Part shown: positions 44,267 to 52,517 of the stretch, in pieces
How positions within the stretch are numbered: position 1 is the stretch's first letter
Layout of the letters: each line of letters begins with the position of its first letter
Source: Hyphomonas sp. L-53-1-40
GTDB lineage: Bacteria > Pseudomonadota > Alphaproteobacteria > Caulobacterales > Hyphomonadaceae
Length of the DNA: 64,000 bases
Assembly: GCF_000682775.1 (NCBI RefSeq)
Contig: NZ_AWFI01000001.1
Coordinates: 620,001 to 684,000, forward strand
Direction of reading: 5' to 3'
Notes under the pieces: generated by a model
The model's database searches: none
Seen by the model: the letters and a program-made list of their open reading frames with translations, nothing else
What the model was told of the DNA's origin: nothing
Translations under genes and position numbers: made by a program

Positions 44267-44613
44267 GCTTTCTCCCAGGCCGTTATGGCCAGAAGGCTCA
44301 GCGTGACCACGCCGCCTACCATGAGCCATATCGGATCGGCCGTCGCGAGCAGGCTGGCATCCTGCTGGGCATCGGTAACAGTCTGGGTGACCAGCGTATC
44401 CAGCCCGCTCCAACCTGTCAGCAAGCCTGGTAACTGCACGGCCGCCACGCCAGCACCCACCATACCGACGGCGCCCAGCACCAGTTTGCGAAAGAGGGAT
44501 TTTCGGCGAATGCCGCCCATCACGTCATTCACGAACGGGGCCGGATCCAGCGCGCGGTCTTCCGCCGTGAAGAGATCGGTCAGGTCTGAATAGGTTTCCT
44601 GGTCACGCATCAT
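44263..44613 (-). CDS. two-TM membrane protein downstream of ECF sigma factor (possible anti-sigma)
   Basis: 116 aa; ATG at 44613 or 44610 after GGAG. The N-terminal cytosolic part (YSDLTDLFTAEDRALDPAPF) precedes TM1 (LVLGAVGMVGAGVAAVQL), a short periplasmic loop and TM2 (IWLMVGGVVTLSLLAI). It starts about 10 bases after the sigma stop, so it is co-transcribed. The location and topology suit an anti-sigma factor, but no zinc anti-sigma motif (HxxxCxxC) is present. Confidence 0.8.
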   Translation of the reverse strand: MMRDQETYSDLTDLFTAEDRALDPAPFVNDVMGGIRRKSLFRKLVLGAVGMVGAGVAAVQLPGLLTGWSGLDTLVTQTVTDAQQDASLLATADPIWLMVGGVVTLSLLAITAWEKA

Positions 44614-44622
44614 CGTACTCCA

Positions 44623-45150
44623 TCACGCCACATGGCTGCTTTCAAGGTGTTTGCGGAGCGCGGCCACGCCGCGCGTTACATGGGATTTTATCGTGCCAAG
44701 CGGCCAGCCGGTGGCCTCGGCCGCTTCGCGATGGGACAGGCCTGAGGCGACGCACAGCACCACACAGACCCGCTGGGCTTCTGATAAGGTATTCAGCGCC
44801 CGATTGAGGTCCATCTGGTCACCGACCTGATCGGACTGGGTGCGCTCGAACGGAATGATCTCTGCCGTTTCGTCAAACTCTATCTCGATCTTCTGCTTTC
44901 GGCGGGCTTGCAGATATTCGCGCCAGCAGATTGTGCAGATCCAGGCCGAGAAGGTTCCGCCGGCATAGGAACCGATCTTCTGCCAGGCCTTCAGGAACGT
45001 CGCTTGCGCGATGTCATCCCCGTCGCTGGCCGAGCCGGTCAGGCGCCGCGCCATGCCGCGCACGCGGGCCTGATGGCGGCGCACGAGTTCGGCAAAGTCT
45101 GCCTCATGGCCTCGTGCGGCGCTTGCGGCCAGGTCCGGATCGCTGCGCAT
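44623..45150 (-). CDS. ECF RNA polymerase sigma factor
   Basis: 175 aa from the ATG at 45150, after GGGAGGG. Region 2: FAELVRRHQARVRGMARRL, GDDIAQATFLKAWQ, FSAWICTICWREYLQARRK. Region 4: LNTLSEAQRVCVVLCVASG, HREAAEATGWPLGTIKSHV. It directs transcription of an unknown regulon. The genes on both sides encode small membrane proteins on the same strand, which may transmit an envelope signal. Confidence 0.94.
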   Translation of the reverse strand: MRSDPDLAASAARGHEADFAELVRRHQARVRGMARRLTGSASDGDDIAQATFLKAWQKIGSYAGGTFSAWICTICWREYLQARRKQKIEIEFDETAEIIPFERTQSDQVGDQMDLNRALNTLSEAQRVCVVLCVASGLSHREAAEATGWPLGTIKSHVTRGVAALRKHLESSHVA

Positions 45151-45181
45151 GTCGCGCCCTCCCTTGGCAACCAGCCTCAGC

Positions 45182-45556
45182 TCAACCCTGTTGCCCACGA
45201 CGACTCGCTGCCCAGAGACCAAGATAGGCCAGACCGATGAGGACAGGGAAGGATGCGACGCCGATCATGGGTTTGACGGCTTCACCTTCTTCCATGCCAA
45301 CCATCACACCGAGAAAGCCGAAGGCCACTCCGACGGCAAGGAACAGGACGCCCCGGCGCAAATCGGCGCGGACCGGATCGGTGATCAGGGCGAGTTTTTC
45401 CATCGTCTCGCCGGTCAGGTCCTGGCCCTTGTCGACCGCATGCCGCACAGTTTCATGCAGGGTCAGGCGTTTCTTGAAATTGTAGTGACTAACCAACCAG
45501 ACAATCCCGGCAATGGCACCAAAAAAGACTACGGGGACAACAATATCTTCGCTCAT
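45182..45556 (-). CDS. membrane protein of unknown function (DUF6249-like), first gene of the sigma operon
   Basis: 124 aa from the ATG at 45556, with AAGGAG eight bases upstream. TM1 (IVVPVVFFGAIAGIVWLV), a charged cytosolic segment containing ETVRHAVDKGQ, then two TMs (VLFLAVGVAFGFLGVMVG, IGVASFPVLIGLAYLGLW). It ends 31 bases before the sigma gene. The arrangement resembles small membrane proteins preceding ECF genes in Caulobacterales. Function unknown; the domain assignment is from memory of the family pattern. Confidence 0.8.
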   Translation of the reverse strand: MSEDIVVPVVFFGAIAGIVWLVSHYNFKKRLTLHETVRHAVDKGQDLTGETMEKLALITDPVRADLRRGVLFLAVGVAFGFLGVMVGMEEGEAVKPMIGVASFPVLIGLAYLGLWAASRRGQQG

Positions 45557-45710
45557 TTCAAAAGCTCCTTCAGGCTTGTTCCGGGGCGTCGTGTTCGGCG
45601 CCTTTGTAGGGTAGATGCCGGCAGAGGCGTGTTTGGATGCAGCGCACCCGACTTTTTCTTTGTGTCGCCTGTGCTTGCCGATGGCGGGCCCGACCGCTAA
45701 TCGCGGGGCA

Positions 45711-46424
45711 ATGGTAAAGCTGAGATCGAAAAAGAATCGCAAGCCGCATATAGCGCCGGACCTGTCGACGACGCAGGGTCGTGCCCGCGCGCGCCGGGAA
45801 CTGGTCTGGGGAGACCACGGGTTTCTGCGGGCAGCGTTCTCGAACCTGCACCAGATTTCGCCGGAGATGTGGCGCGCCAACCAGCCCTCGCCCAAGAAGG
45901 TGGTTGAATATGCCGAGACGCTCGGCATTCGCACCATCCTGAACCTGCGCGGGGAAAGCACCAAGGGCTATTACCTTCTGGAGAAGGAGGCCTGCGAAAA
46001 AGCGGGAATCACGCTGGTCGATTTCCAGGTCTTCTCCCGCGACACACCGACGAAAGAGGCGTTGTTCGCAGCGAAAGACTTGTTCGAATCGATCGAATAC
46101 CCGGCTCTCATGCATTGCAAGTCGGGCGCAGATCGGGCGGGGCTGATGTCCGTGCTCTACAAGCTGTTGCGGGAAAAGGTTCCGTTCGAGCAAGCGGTGG
46201 AGCAGCTGTCGCTGAAATACCTTCACGTCAAACATGGCAAGACCGGCATGCTGGACGCGTTTTTCCAAGCCTATGCCGATTACAATGCCGGGCGCGCGCC
46301 TGAAGACTGGAAACCTTTTCTCGACTGGGTTTCAGACGACTATGACCGGATGGAAGTGAAGGAAAGTTTCCTGCGCGAGTTCGGAAAAGGCATCCAGGTC
46401 GACAAGATCCTGCAACGGGAATAG
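45711..46424 (+). CDS. tyrosine/dual-specificity phosphatase-like protein
   Basis: 237 aa from the ATG at 45711. The P-loop signature HCKSGADRAGL fits Cys-x5-Arg phosphatases. Upstream ILNLRGESTKGYYLLEKEA resembles the DSP/DUF442 type. It lacks a signal peptide and begins with a basic stretch (MVKLRSKKNRKP). It may act on phosphotyrosine, phosphoinositide-like or nucleotide substrates. Divergent from the sigma operon with a 154-base gap. Confidence 0.87.
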   Translation: MVKLRSKKNRKPHIAPDLSTTQGRARARRELVWGDHGFLRAAFSNLHQISPEMWRANQPSPKKVVEYAETLGIRTILNLRGESTKGYYLLEKEACEKAGITLVDFQVFSRDTPTKEALFAAKDLFESIEYPALMHCKSGADRAGLMSVLYKLLREKVPFEQAVEQLSLKYLHVKHGKTGMLDAFFQAYADYNAGRAPEDWKPFLDWVSDDYDRMEVKESFLREFGKGIQVDKILQRE

Positions 46425-46485
46425 TTGCTTTCCTGTTAGTTAATTTCGTGCTTGGCTGAGCCGAACAGATACCGGAGCTGCCAGA

Positions 46486-46797
46486 ATGCGCGTCCTGATC
46501 CTGACCGGCCTTTGCTTGGCCATGCTTGCCGCCTGCAGCCAGAAATCCGACCGTGAAATGTTGACCGAGGCCTGCATCGCCGATGGTGAAGGTCCGGAGA
46601 CCTGCGCGTGTATCACGGGCGCCATGGAAGAAAAGCTGAGTCCGGACCTGTTTCGGCGCACAGCCGCTGCGATCGGCCGCGAGAAGCGCGATGTCGAGGA
46701 TTTCGTGGAATCCCTGACCATGGCTGACCAGCTCGAATTTGCATCTTCGCTGACCGCAATGATTTCGTGCGAACTGGCGGTGGCAGACGATGAATAA
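46486..46797 (+). CDS. small Cys-rich lipoprotein
   Basis: 103 aa. Lipoprotein signal MRVLILTGLCLAMLAAC, then Cys-containing EACIADGEGPETCACIT and an amphipathic helix region with one more Cys near the C-terminus (MISCELAV). Probably disulfide-stabilised and periplasm-facing. Family not recognised. The 120-base gap to the next gene contains nothing evident. Confidence 0.8.
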   Translation: MRVLILTGLCLAMLAACSQKSDREMLTEACIADGEGPETCACITGAMEEKLSPDLFRRTAAAIGREKRDVEDFVESLTMADQLEFASSLTAMISCELAVADDE

Positions 46798-46917
46798 TCT
46801 GGGCCTGTCGCAAAATCGACGTCGCCCGGTCATGGGAAGTTCGCTTCTCGCGTGTAATTGGGCGACGGGTGGCACCAATCTGCATAGAATTAGTTTGGAA
46901 TATAGGAAGGGGATCTC

Positions 46918-47193
46918 ATGAAGTTCTTTATTATCAATAGCTTCCGCACGATGGTCTATGTCGCATACATTGCGATCATCGTTGGGGGCATCGCGCTTGG
47001 CCTTTACAATCGAGGTGAATTTACGGGCGAGTTGCTTGGTCTGACCGATACGATTGCTCAAGTGGCCGACTTTGCGGTGTTCACAGTGGGCGGATGGATC
47101 GCGGCCAGCCTCGTCTGCGGCCTGATCGTGACATTGCTGGATATTCGCGATGACATAAACGACCGCTTGCCTGATGCGCGTCGCGACGACTGA
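46918..47193 (+). CDS. two-TM membrane protein of unknown function
   Basis: 91 aa; AGGAAGGGG ribosome-binding site. TM1 MVYVAYIAIIVGGIALGL and TM2 FAVFTVGGWIAASLVCGLIVTLL flank a short loop; the tail is acidic and basic (DIRDDINDRLPDARRDD). No recognisable motif. A strong terminator follows. Confidence 0.8.
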   Translation: MKFFIINSFRTMVYVAYIAIIVGGIALGLYNRGEFTGELLGLTDTIAQVADFAVFTVGGWIAASLVCGLIVTLLDIRDDINDRLPDARRDD

Positions 47194-47226
47194 GCGACTC
47201 AATCAGAATCACGATTGAATAAGAAC

Positions 47227-47256
47227 AGGCCATCGATTCGCGTCGGTGGCCTTTTT
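47227..47256 (+). terminator. rho-independent terminator
   Basis: AGGCCATCG and CGGTGGCCT pair with one G-U over an 8-base loop and run into TTTTT. It ends the small membrane-protein gene; the next ribosome-binding site (GGGGAGGAA) follows directly. Confidence 0.8.
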
Positions 47257-47276
47257 CAAATGGGGAGGAATCCACA

Positions 47277-47663
47277 ATGACATCACTTGAAGTGGCCGGC
47301 GTATATGTCGCCGTGAACATGCTGCTCTTGATCTATCTGGCGTTCCGGGTCGTGTCCGTGCGGCAGTCGGCCAAAGTCTCGGTCGGGACCGGCGGCAATG
47401 AGATGCTGGAATTGCGTACGCGTGTGCACGGCAATGCCACGGAATACATCCCGTCCATGCTGGTCGGCCTTGTCATTTTGGCGCTGATGGGACTGCCGGC
47501 CTGGGCCATCCATGTTGCAGGTGGCGTCTTCACGCTCGGGCGATTGATGCATGTCATCGGGCTTGGCGGGACAATCATGGCCATGCGGGCCGGAGGCATC
47601 CTGCTCAGCTGGATTGCAATGGTGCTGACGGCGCTGGCGATCCTGTACCACGCCTTCGCCTGA
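47277..47663 (+). CDS. MAPEG family membrane protein
   Basis: 128 aa, four TMs. The MAPEG signature is visible: RTRVHGNATEYIPSMLV (glutathione-site region), then GRLMHVIGL. Bacterial members are glutathione-transferase-like membrane enzymes of unclear substrate. It has its own ribosome-binding site after the preceding terminator. Confidence 0.9.
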   Translation: MTSLEVAGVYVAVNMLLLIYLAFRVVSVRQSAKVSVGTGGNEMLELRTRVHGNATEYIPSMLVGLVILALMGLPAWAIHVAGGVFTLGRLMHVIGLGGTIMAMRAGGILLSWIAMVLTALAILYHAFA

Positions 47664-47707
47664 TTTGCGCAGTTGCGCGAGGCGAGCGCAGCGTCCATCT
47701 AGCCAGA

Positions 47708-49054
47708 ATGGCTGATTTCAAGATACCGCCGGCCGAATTGCTTGCCGGACTACTGGACCATTGCCGAAAGGAAGGTGCAGACGCTGCCGACGCCCGGATT
47801 GGCGAGAGCGAAGGCGTAAGCGTTTCCGTCCGCGACGGCGCGCTGGAGAGCATTGAACGTGAAGAGGGGCGCTCGGTCGCTTTGCGCTGCCTGTATGGCA
47901 AGCGACAGGCGCACGTATCCGGCGCGGATTTGTCGCCGGAAGGGCTGAAGGCGCTCGCAGAACGCTGCGTGGCGATGGCGCGCGCTGTGCCCGAAGACAA
48001 ATATTGCGGCTTGCCGGATGCGGACAAGCTGGCGACGGGCGATCTCGACATGGATTTGACCGGCGAACCGGAAATCTCCGCCGACATCCTCGAATCCGAA
48101 GCGTTGACAGCCGAAGCAGCCGCCTTGGGCATTGAAGGCATCAAGACGGTCGCCGGGTGTGGCGCGTCGTGGAACCGTTCCTCGCGCTGGGTTGCGGCCA
48201 GCAATGGCTTTTCCGCGTTCAAGACAGGCACGTCGACCAGCCTTGGCCTTGCTGCCGTGGCAGAGCGCGATGGCCATATGGAGCGAGACTATGACAGCTG
48301 GTCGGTCCGCTTCAAGAAAGATCGCCCGACGGCTGCCGAGATCGGAATCACGGCAGGTGAGCGGACGATCTCGCGTCTTGGCTCACGCAAGCTGAACACG
48401 CAGAAAGCCGCGGTCCTGTATGATCGGCGGGTCTCTGCGGGTCTCATAGGGGCATTCTTGGGGGCCATTTCCGGCCCGTCAGTCGCGCGCGGCGTCAGCT
48501 TCCTGAAAGACCGGATGGGCGAGCAGGTCTTCGCGGATGGTATCCACATCATCGACGATCCATTCCGCCCGATGGGCATGGGTTCGCGCAGTCATGATGG
48601 TGAAGGCCTGCCGGTGCAGGAAACTCACCTGATCGATAATGGCCGACTGACCAGTTGGCTGCTGAATTCCTCTTCGGCGCGCCAGCTGGGCATGGAGCCG
48701 AACGGCTTTTCCGCGCTCGGCTTTGGCGATCCTCCCGGCGTGACCACGTCGAACCTCTACCTGAAGGCCGGAGACAAGACTCCCGGCGAACTGGTCAAGG
48801 GGGCGGGCAAGGGCCTTTTGGTAACCGACATGTTCGGGCCGTCCATCAATCCGAACAATGGCGACTATTCGGTCGGCGTATCGGGCTTCTGGTTCGAGGA
48901 TGGCGAGATTGCCTATCCAGTGTCCGAAGTCACCATCGCGGGCGACCTGCCCTCCATGTTTGCCCGCCTCATCCCGGCCTCGGACCTTGAGTTCCGGGGA
49001 ACGCGGGACGCACCGAGCATTCTCATCGAGGATATGAGTCTTGCGGGCAGCTGA
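47708..49054 (+). CDS. pmbA: metalloprotease subunit PmbA (TldE)
   Basis: 448 aa. Partner of TldD in the heteromeric peptidase that degrades or matures small peptides. Motifs: RIGESEGVSVSVRDGALESIE, RCLYGKRQAHVSG, ARGVSFLKDRMGEQVF, FGDPPGVTTSNLYL, LLVTDMFGPSINPNNGDYS. As expected for TldE it lacks the HExxxH zinc motif. tldD is not in this window. Overlaps or abuts the next gene. Confidence 0.94.
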   Translation: MADFKIPPAELLAGLLDHCRKEGADAADARIGESEGVSVSVRDGALESIEREEGRSVALRCLYGKRQAHVSGADLSPEGLKALAERCVAMARAVPEDKYCGLPDADKLATGDLDMDLTGEPEISADILESEALTAEAAALGIEGIKTVAGCGASWNRSSRWVAASNGFSAFKTGTSTSLGLAAVAERDGHMERDYDSWSVRFKKDRPTAAEIGITAGERTISRLGSRKLNTQKAAVLYDRRVSAGLIGAFLGAISGPSVARGVSFLKDRMGEQVFADGIHIIDDPFRPMGMGSRSHDGEGLPVQETHLIDNGRLTSWLLNSSSARQLGMEPNGFSALGFGDPPGVTTSNLYLKAGDKTPGELVKGAGKGLLVTDMFGPSINPNNGDYSVGVSGFWFEDGEIAYPVSEVTIAGDLPSMFARLIPASDLEFRGTRDAPSILIEDMSLAGS

Positions 49055-50165
49055 CCGCACCCTGTTTGAAGACATGAAAATCCTGCGTGAACTCGCGCAG
49101 GAAGCCGGGAAATTGGCGCAGTCCTTCATGCTTGGCGGCCAAACGGCAGAGACCTGGCAAAAGAGCGGCGGCAGTCCGGTGACCGAAGCCGATATGGCCG
49201 TGAATCAGCTCTGCTCGGATCGGCTGACACGTTTCCGTCCGGAATATGGCTGGCTGTCCGAAGAGACGCTCGACGATCCCAATGCGCGCCAGAAGGACCG
49301 CTGCTGGGTGGTGGACCCGATTGACGGCACCCGCGCCTATATTCGCGGTGATCCGCATTGGTGCATCGGGCTTGCCATTGTCGAAGAGGGCGTCTCGGTG
49401 GGCGGCGTGCTGTATGCGCCGGAACTGGATGAGTTCTACGAAGCGCATCGCGGGCAGGGGGCGTTCCTGAACGGTGCTGCCATCCGGGTCAGCGAGTGCG
49501 CCACCGAGGCAGGGTGCCGCCTGATTGCGGCCGAGACAATGCTGGAGCATCCAGCTTGGCCGGAGCCGTGGCCGCCCGTGACCGTCGCCCGGCCGAAGCC
49601 CAACTCCACCCTGCTGCGGATGGCCTTCGTGGCGGCCGGAAAATGGGACGCAACGCTCGTTCTGGGGCAGAAGGCGGACTGGGATCTGGCTGCGGGCACT
49701 ATCCTGATCGAGGAAGCGGGTGGTGTTGCCACGACACATCGCGGCGAAAAACTCATATTCAACCGGGCAGTACCTGCACAAAGGAGCGTCATTGCTTCTG
49801 GAAACGCCCTGCATCCTCTGTTAGTGCGCAGGTCAGAATTTGTGGATATACCTGACCCACAGGAAAGGGTGCCGAAAACGGCGCCTCCAGCGACTACGGA
49901 GCCAGCCAAAATGGGCGATACTACCCGCGAGACCAAACAGCTTCTTCACATCGTGTTCGGCGGCGAGCTGAAGGATGTGGCAGAAGTGGAATTCGAAGAC
50001 CTTTCCAAGGTCGACTTTGTCGGCGCCTTCCCGAATTACAAGGACGCCTACGACGCCTGGAAAAATGCGGCCCACCGCACAGTGGACAATGCAGAAGTCC
50101 GCTATTTCATCCTGCATGCCCACAAGTTGCTGGACCCGGAAACGGGAGACCATCATCACGTCTGA
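49041..50165 (+). CDS. inositol monophosphatase/CysQ-like phosphatase fused to DUF4170
   Basis: 374 aa from a TTG at 49041 (overlapping pmbA by 14 bases); an ATG at 49074 is an alternative. Residues 10-260: IMPase/CysQ fold with the metal-binding SPVTEADMAVN, LSEET, DPIDGTRAYIRGD and WDLAAGTILIEEAGG. It probably dephosphorylates 3'-phosphoadenosine 5'-phosphate or inositol phosphates. After a Pro/Thr-rich linker (PKTAPPATTEPAK), residues 290-374 form a DUF4170 domain (LLHIVFGGELKDVAEVEF, NYKDAYDAWKNAAHRTVD), usually a separate 75-85 aa gene next to this phosphatase. The ATG at 49910, ten bases after CGGAG, could start DUF4170 alone. Confidence 0.88.
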   Translation: MRAADRTLFEDMKILRELAQEAGKLAQSFMLGGQTAETWQKSGGSPVTEADMAVNQLCSDRLTRFRPEYGWLSEETLDDPNARQKDRCWVVDPIDGTRAYIRGDPHWCIGLAIVEEGVSVGGVLYAPELDEFYEAHRGQGAFLNGAAIRVSECATEAGCRLIAAETMLEHPAWPEPWPPVTVARPKPNSTLLRMAFVAAGKWDATLVLGQKADWDLAAGTILIEEAGGVATTHRGEKLIFNRAVPAQRSVIASGNALHPLLVRRSEFVDIPDPQERVPKTAPPATTEPAKMGDTTRETKQLLHIVFGGELKDVAEVEFEDLSKVDFVGAFPNYKDAYDAWKNAAHRTVDNAEVRYFILHAHKLLDPETGDHHHV

Positions 50166-50166
50166 G

Positions 50167-51942
50167 GTGGTGACAGCTAAGGCCCCCAAACAGAAGGGGA
50201 GCCTGAGGCGCCTGTTTGCAGCCTATTTCCGCCAGCATATCGGCTGGTTCGCCGCCGGCACGCTCATGGCCCTGCTGACCTCGCTCAGCGCCATGGGCTA
50301 TTCGCTGGTGCTGAAGATGCTGGGCGACCGGCTGCAGGCGAGTTTTGGAGATGAGGCGCAGGTGCCCGTGTCCGGTCCTGACTGGATCTGGTGGATCGGT
50401 GGCGCGATTGTGGCCCTGTCCTGCGCGCGGGCGCTCTCGCTCTACCTGATGACCCTGTTCAACAATACGGGTGTGCAGCGCGGGCTGGTGTCGGTGCAAT
50501 CGAGCCAGTTCGATTCCCTGACCGATGGTGATTATGCGCGTGTGGCGGCGGATGCGTCCGGTGACTTCGTTTCGCGCTTCATCAATGATGTGAACGCGAT
50601 CCGCGATGCGGCGCTGCGCTTTGCCAATAATTTCACCAAGAGCACGATCACCGTGATCGGCATGTTCGGTGTGATGCTGGTCATCGACTGGCAGCTGACC
50701 CTGCTGTTGCTGGTCGCGTATCCGATTGCGTTCGGACCGGTCATTGGCCTCGGCAACCGCATCCGCAGACGCTCCAAACAGGCCCAGAAGCAGGTCGGGC
50801 AGGTGACGTCGCTCCTGTCAGAAGGCTTTCAGTCGGCGCGGGTGGTGAAGGCTTACGGGCTTGAGCCGTACCAGAAGTCCCGCGCGCGGCAGGGTTTTGT
50901 CGAGCGTTCCAAACTGTTCCTGAAAGTCCTGACGGACCGGGCGGCAGTTGACCCGATCCTTGAAGTGGCGGGCGGCGCGGCGCTGGCCGGGATTCTCGGC
51001 TTTGCGGCCTGGCGCATGTCGCAGGGGGCGATGACCCTTGGCGATCTGCTCGGCTTCATCGCCGCGCTGGGCATCGTGTCGCCGGAACTGCGCGCGCTCG
51101 GCACACTGAATGCTGTGGCACAGGAAGGCGGCGCAGCAGCCGACCGCGTATTTGAGATTGTCGATGCGACGACTCATATTGCGGACGCGCCAGATGCCGA
51201 GCGCCTGAACCGGGTCAATGGACATGTGGTGTTTGATGGGGTCAGCTTTGCCTATCCGGATGGCACGCGGGCATTGAACGGATTGTCCTTTGTCGCAGCG
51301 CCGGGCGAGACGGTGGCGATTGTCGGACCGTCGGGCGCGGGCAAGTCGACCGTCTTCAACCTGCTGATGCGCCTCTATGATGCTGAGTCCGGCGCGGTAA
51401 GCGTGGATGGCAAGAATGTCCGCCGCGTTGTGGGCGATACATTGCGGGCCAATATCGGGCTGGTGGCGCAGGATTCGGCGCTGTTCGACGATACGATCCA
51501 GAACAATATTGCGCTCGGGCGTCTTGGCGCGACCAATGCAGAGATCGAGGCGGCGGCCAAGGCGGCCAATGCGCATGAATTCATCATGTCGATGCCGGAC
51601 GGCTACCAGTCGCCGGCGGGTGAGATGGGCCGCAACCTTTCCGGTGGCCAACGCCAACGCGTAGCCCTGGCCCGGGCGATCCTGCGCGGTGCGCCGATCC
51701 TGTTGCTGGACGAGGCGACATCGGCCCTCGACGCCGAGAGTGAAGCCAAAGTGCAGGCGGCCCTCGCGGAGTTCTCCAAAGGCCGCACCACGCTGATCAT
51801 TGCGCATCGCCTTTCTACAGTTCGCGCGGCCGACCGCATCATTGTGATGGAAGACGGCCGCGCAGTGGAGGAAGGCACGCACGAGGCCCTGATGGCGTCC
51901 AGTGGTGCCTATAAGCGCCTGGTCGAGCTGCAGCTGAGCTAG
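50167..51942 (+). CDS. MsbA-like ABC exporter (half-transporter)
   Basis: About 591 aa from a GTG at 50167 (or 50170), one base after the previous stop; the open frame upstream overlaps DUF4170 and is not used. Six TMs (about 15-310) are followed by an ATPase with Walker A VGPSGAGKST, LSGGQRQRVALARA, ILLLDEATSALD and switch His in IIAHRLST. Lipid A/lipid or multidrug exporter family. Its position after CysQ/DUF4170 is common in Caulobacterales-type genomes, so a lipid substrate is plausible. Confidence 0.9.
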   Translation: MVTAKAPKQKGSLRRLFAAYFRQHIGWFAAGTLMALLTSLSAMGYSLVLKMLGDRLQASFGDEAQVPVSGPDWIWWIGGAIVALSCARALSLYLMTLFNNTGVQRGLVSVQSSQFDSLTDGDYARVAADASGDFVSRFINDVNAIRDAALRFANNFTKSTITVIGMFGVMLVIDWQLTLLLLVAYPIAFGPVIGLGNRIRRRSKQAQKQVGQVTSLLSEGFQSARVVKAYGLEPYQKSRARQGFVERSKLFLKVLTDRAAVDPILEVAGGAALAGILGFAAWRMSQGAMTLGDLLGFIAALGIVSPELRALGTLNAVAQEGGAAADRVFEIVDATTHIADAPDAERLNRVNGHVVFDGVSFAYPDGTRALNGLSFVAAPGETVAIVGPSGAGKSTVFNLLMRLYDAESGAVSVDGKNVRRVVGDTLRANIGLVAQDSALFDDTIQNNIALGRLGATNAEIEAAAKAANAHEFIMSMPDGYQSPAGEMGRNLSGGQRQRVALARAILRGAPILLLDEATSALDAESEAKVQAALAEFSKGRTTLIIAHRLSTVRAADRIIVMEDGRAVEEGTHEALMASSGAYKRLVELQLS

Positions 51943-52016
51943 GCGGTCTACCTGCGCCTGCGACGCCTGTGAGGGCGCTGGAATAGATCAATATGTTTTC
52001 AGGCAGAGGCGGGCAG

Positions 52017-52394
52017 TCAGGTGTCCGGTGCGGGCAGGGTGGCCATGTGCGCGCTCGGCGCGATGTGTGATGAGCAGTCCGAGGCACGCGGTATCAAAGG
52101 CCGTCTCTCACCCGGATGGGCCGACGGCAGATCGCCAAGCGCGATGCGGAAGGCTTTTGACGGTGTGAAGGCCAGCGGGTCTTCGGGAGCTTGCGGGAAT
52201 TCGTGCGGAGGATGTCCGATCCATTTCAGGTATACGGTTCCCTGCGGATCGATGACCGTCATGAACGGGATGCCCTTGCCTTTCACGGCGCGCACATAGA
52301 GACGCCAAGCGACCATCTGCAACCAGATCCAGAACCGGTGGGGTTCCAGACAGGAAGGCAGCGGCGAAGCCAGTGGAGCGAGCAGGGTGTCCAT
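52017..52394 (-). CDS. hypothetical protein
   Basis: 125 aa from the ATG at 52394. A central segment (GKGIPFMTVIDPQGTVYLKW) looks folded, while the C-terminal third is Pro/Ser/Ala-rich. No family recognised. It lies downstream of the F0 operon terminator on the same strand. The opposite strand of this stretch is also open (52021-52299), so the call is tentative. Nothing else is seen in 51943-52517 apart from the terminator. Confidence 0.45.
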   Translation of the reverse strand: MDTLLAPLASPLPSCLEPHRFWIWLQMVAWRLYVRAVKGKGIPFMTVIDPQGTVYLKWIGHPPHEFPQAPEDPLAFTPSKAFRIALGDLPSAHPGERRPLIPRASDCSSHIAPSAHMATLPAPDT

Positions 52395-52440
52395 GCCCCA
52401 GAGTGTGCCGTCGAGCAGAGGGCGGTGGGATAGAAGACAC

Positions 52441-52473
52441 AAAAAACCCCTGAACTGCACAGCAGGTCAGGGG
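52441..52473 (-). terminator. rho-independent terminator of the F0 ATP synthase operon
   Basis: On the minus strand CCCCTGACCTGC and GCAGTTCAGGGG pair (one mismatch) over a 3-base loop and are followed by TTTTTT. It lies 45 bases after the atpF stop. Confidence 0.9.
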
Positions 52474-52517
52474 TCTTGAAAGATATGGGCCGGGGAGAGG
52501 CCGGAAGGTTTCCCCGT

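Noticed and set aside
52021..52299. 92-codon plus-strand frame opposite the hypothetical gene at 52017-52394
   Set aside because: It is Gly/Ser/Arg-rich without a folded-looking segment; the minus-strand reading is the better of the two.
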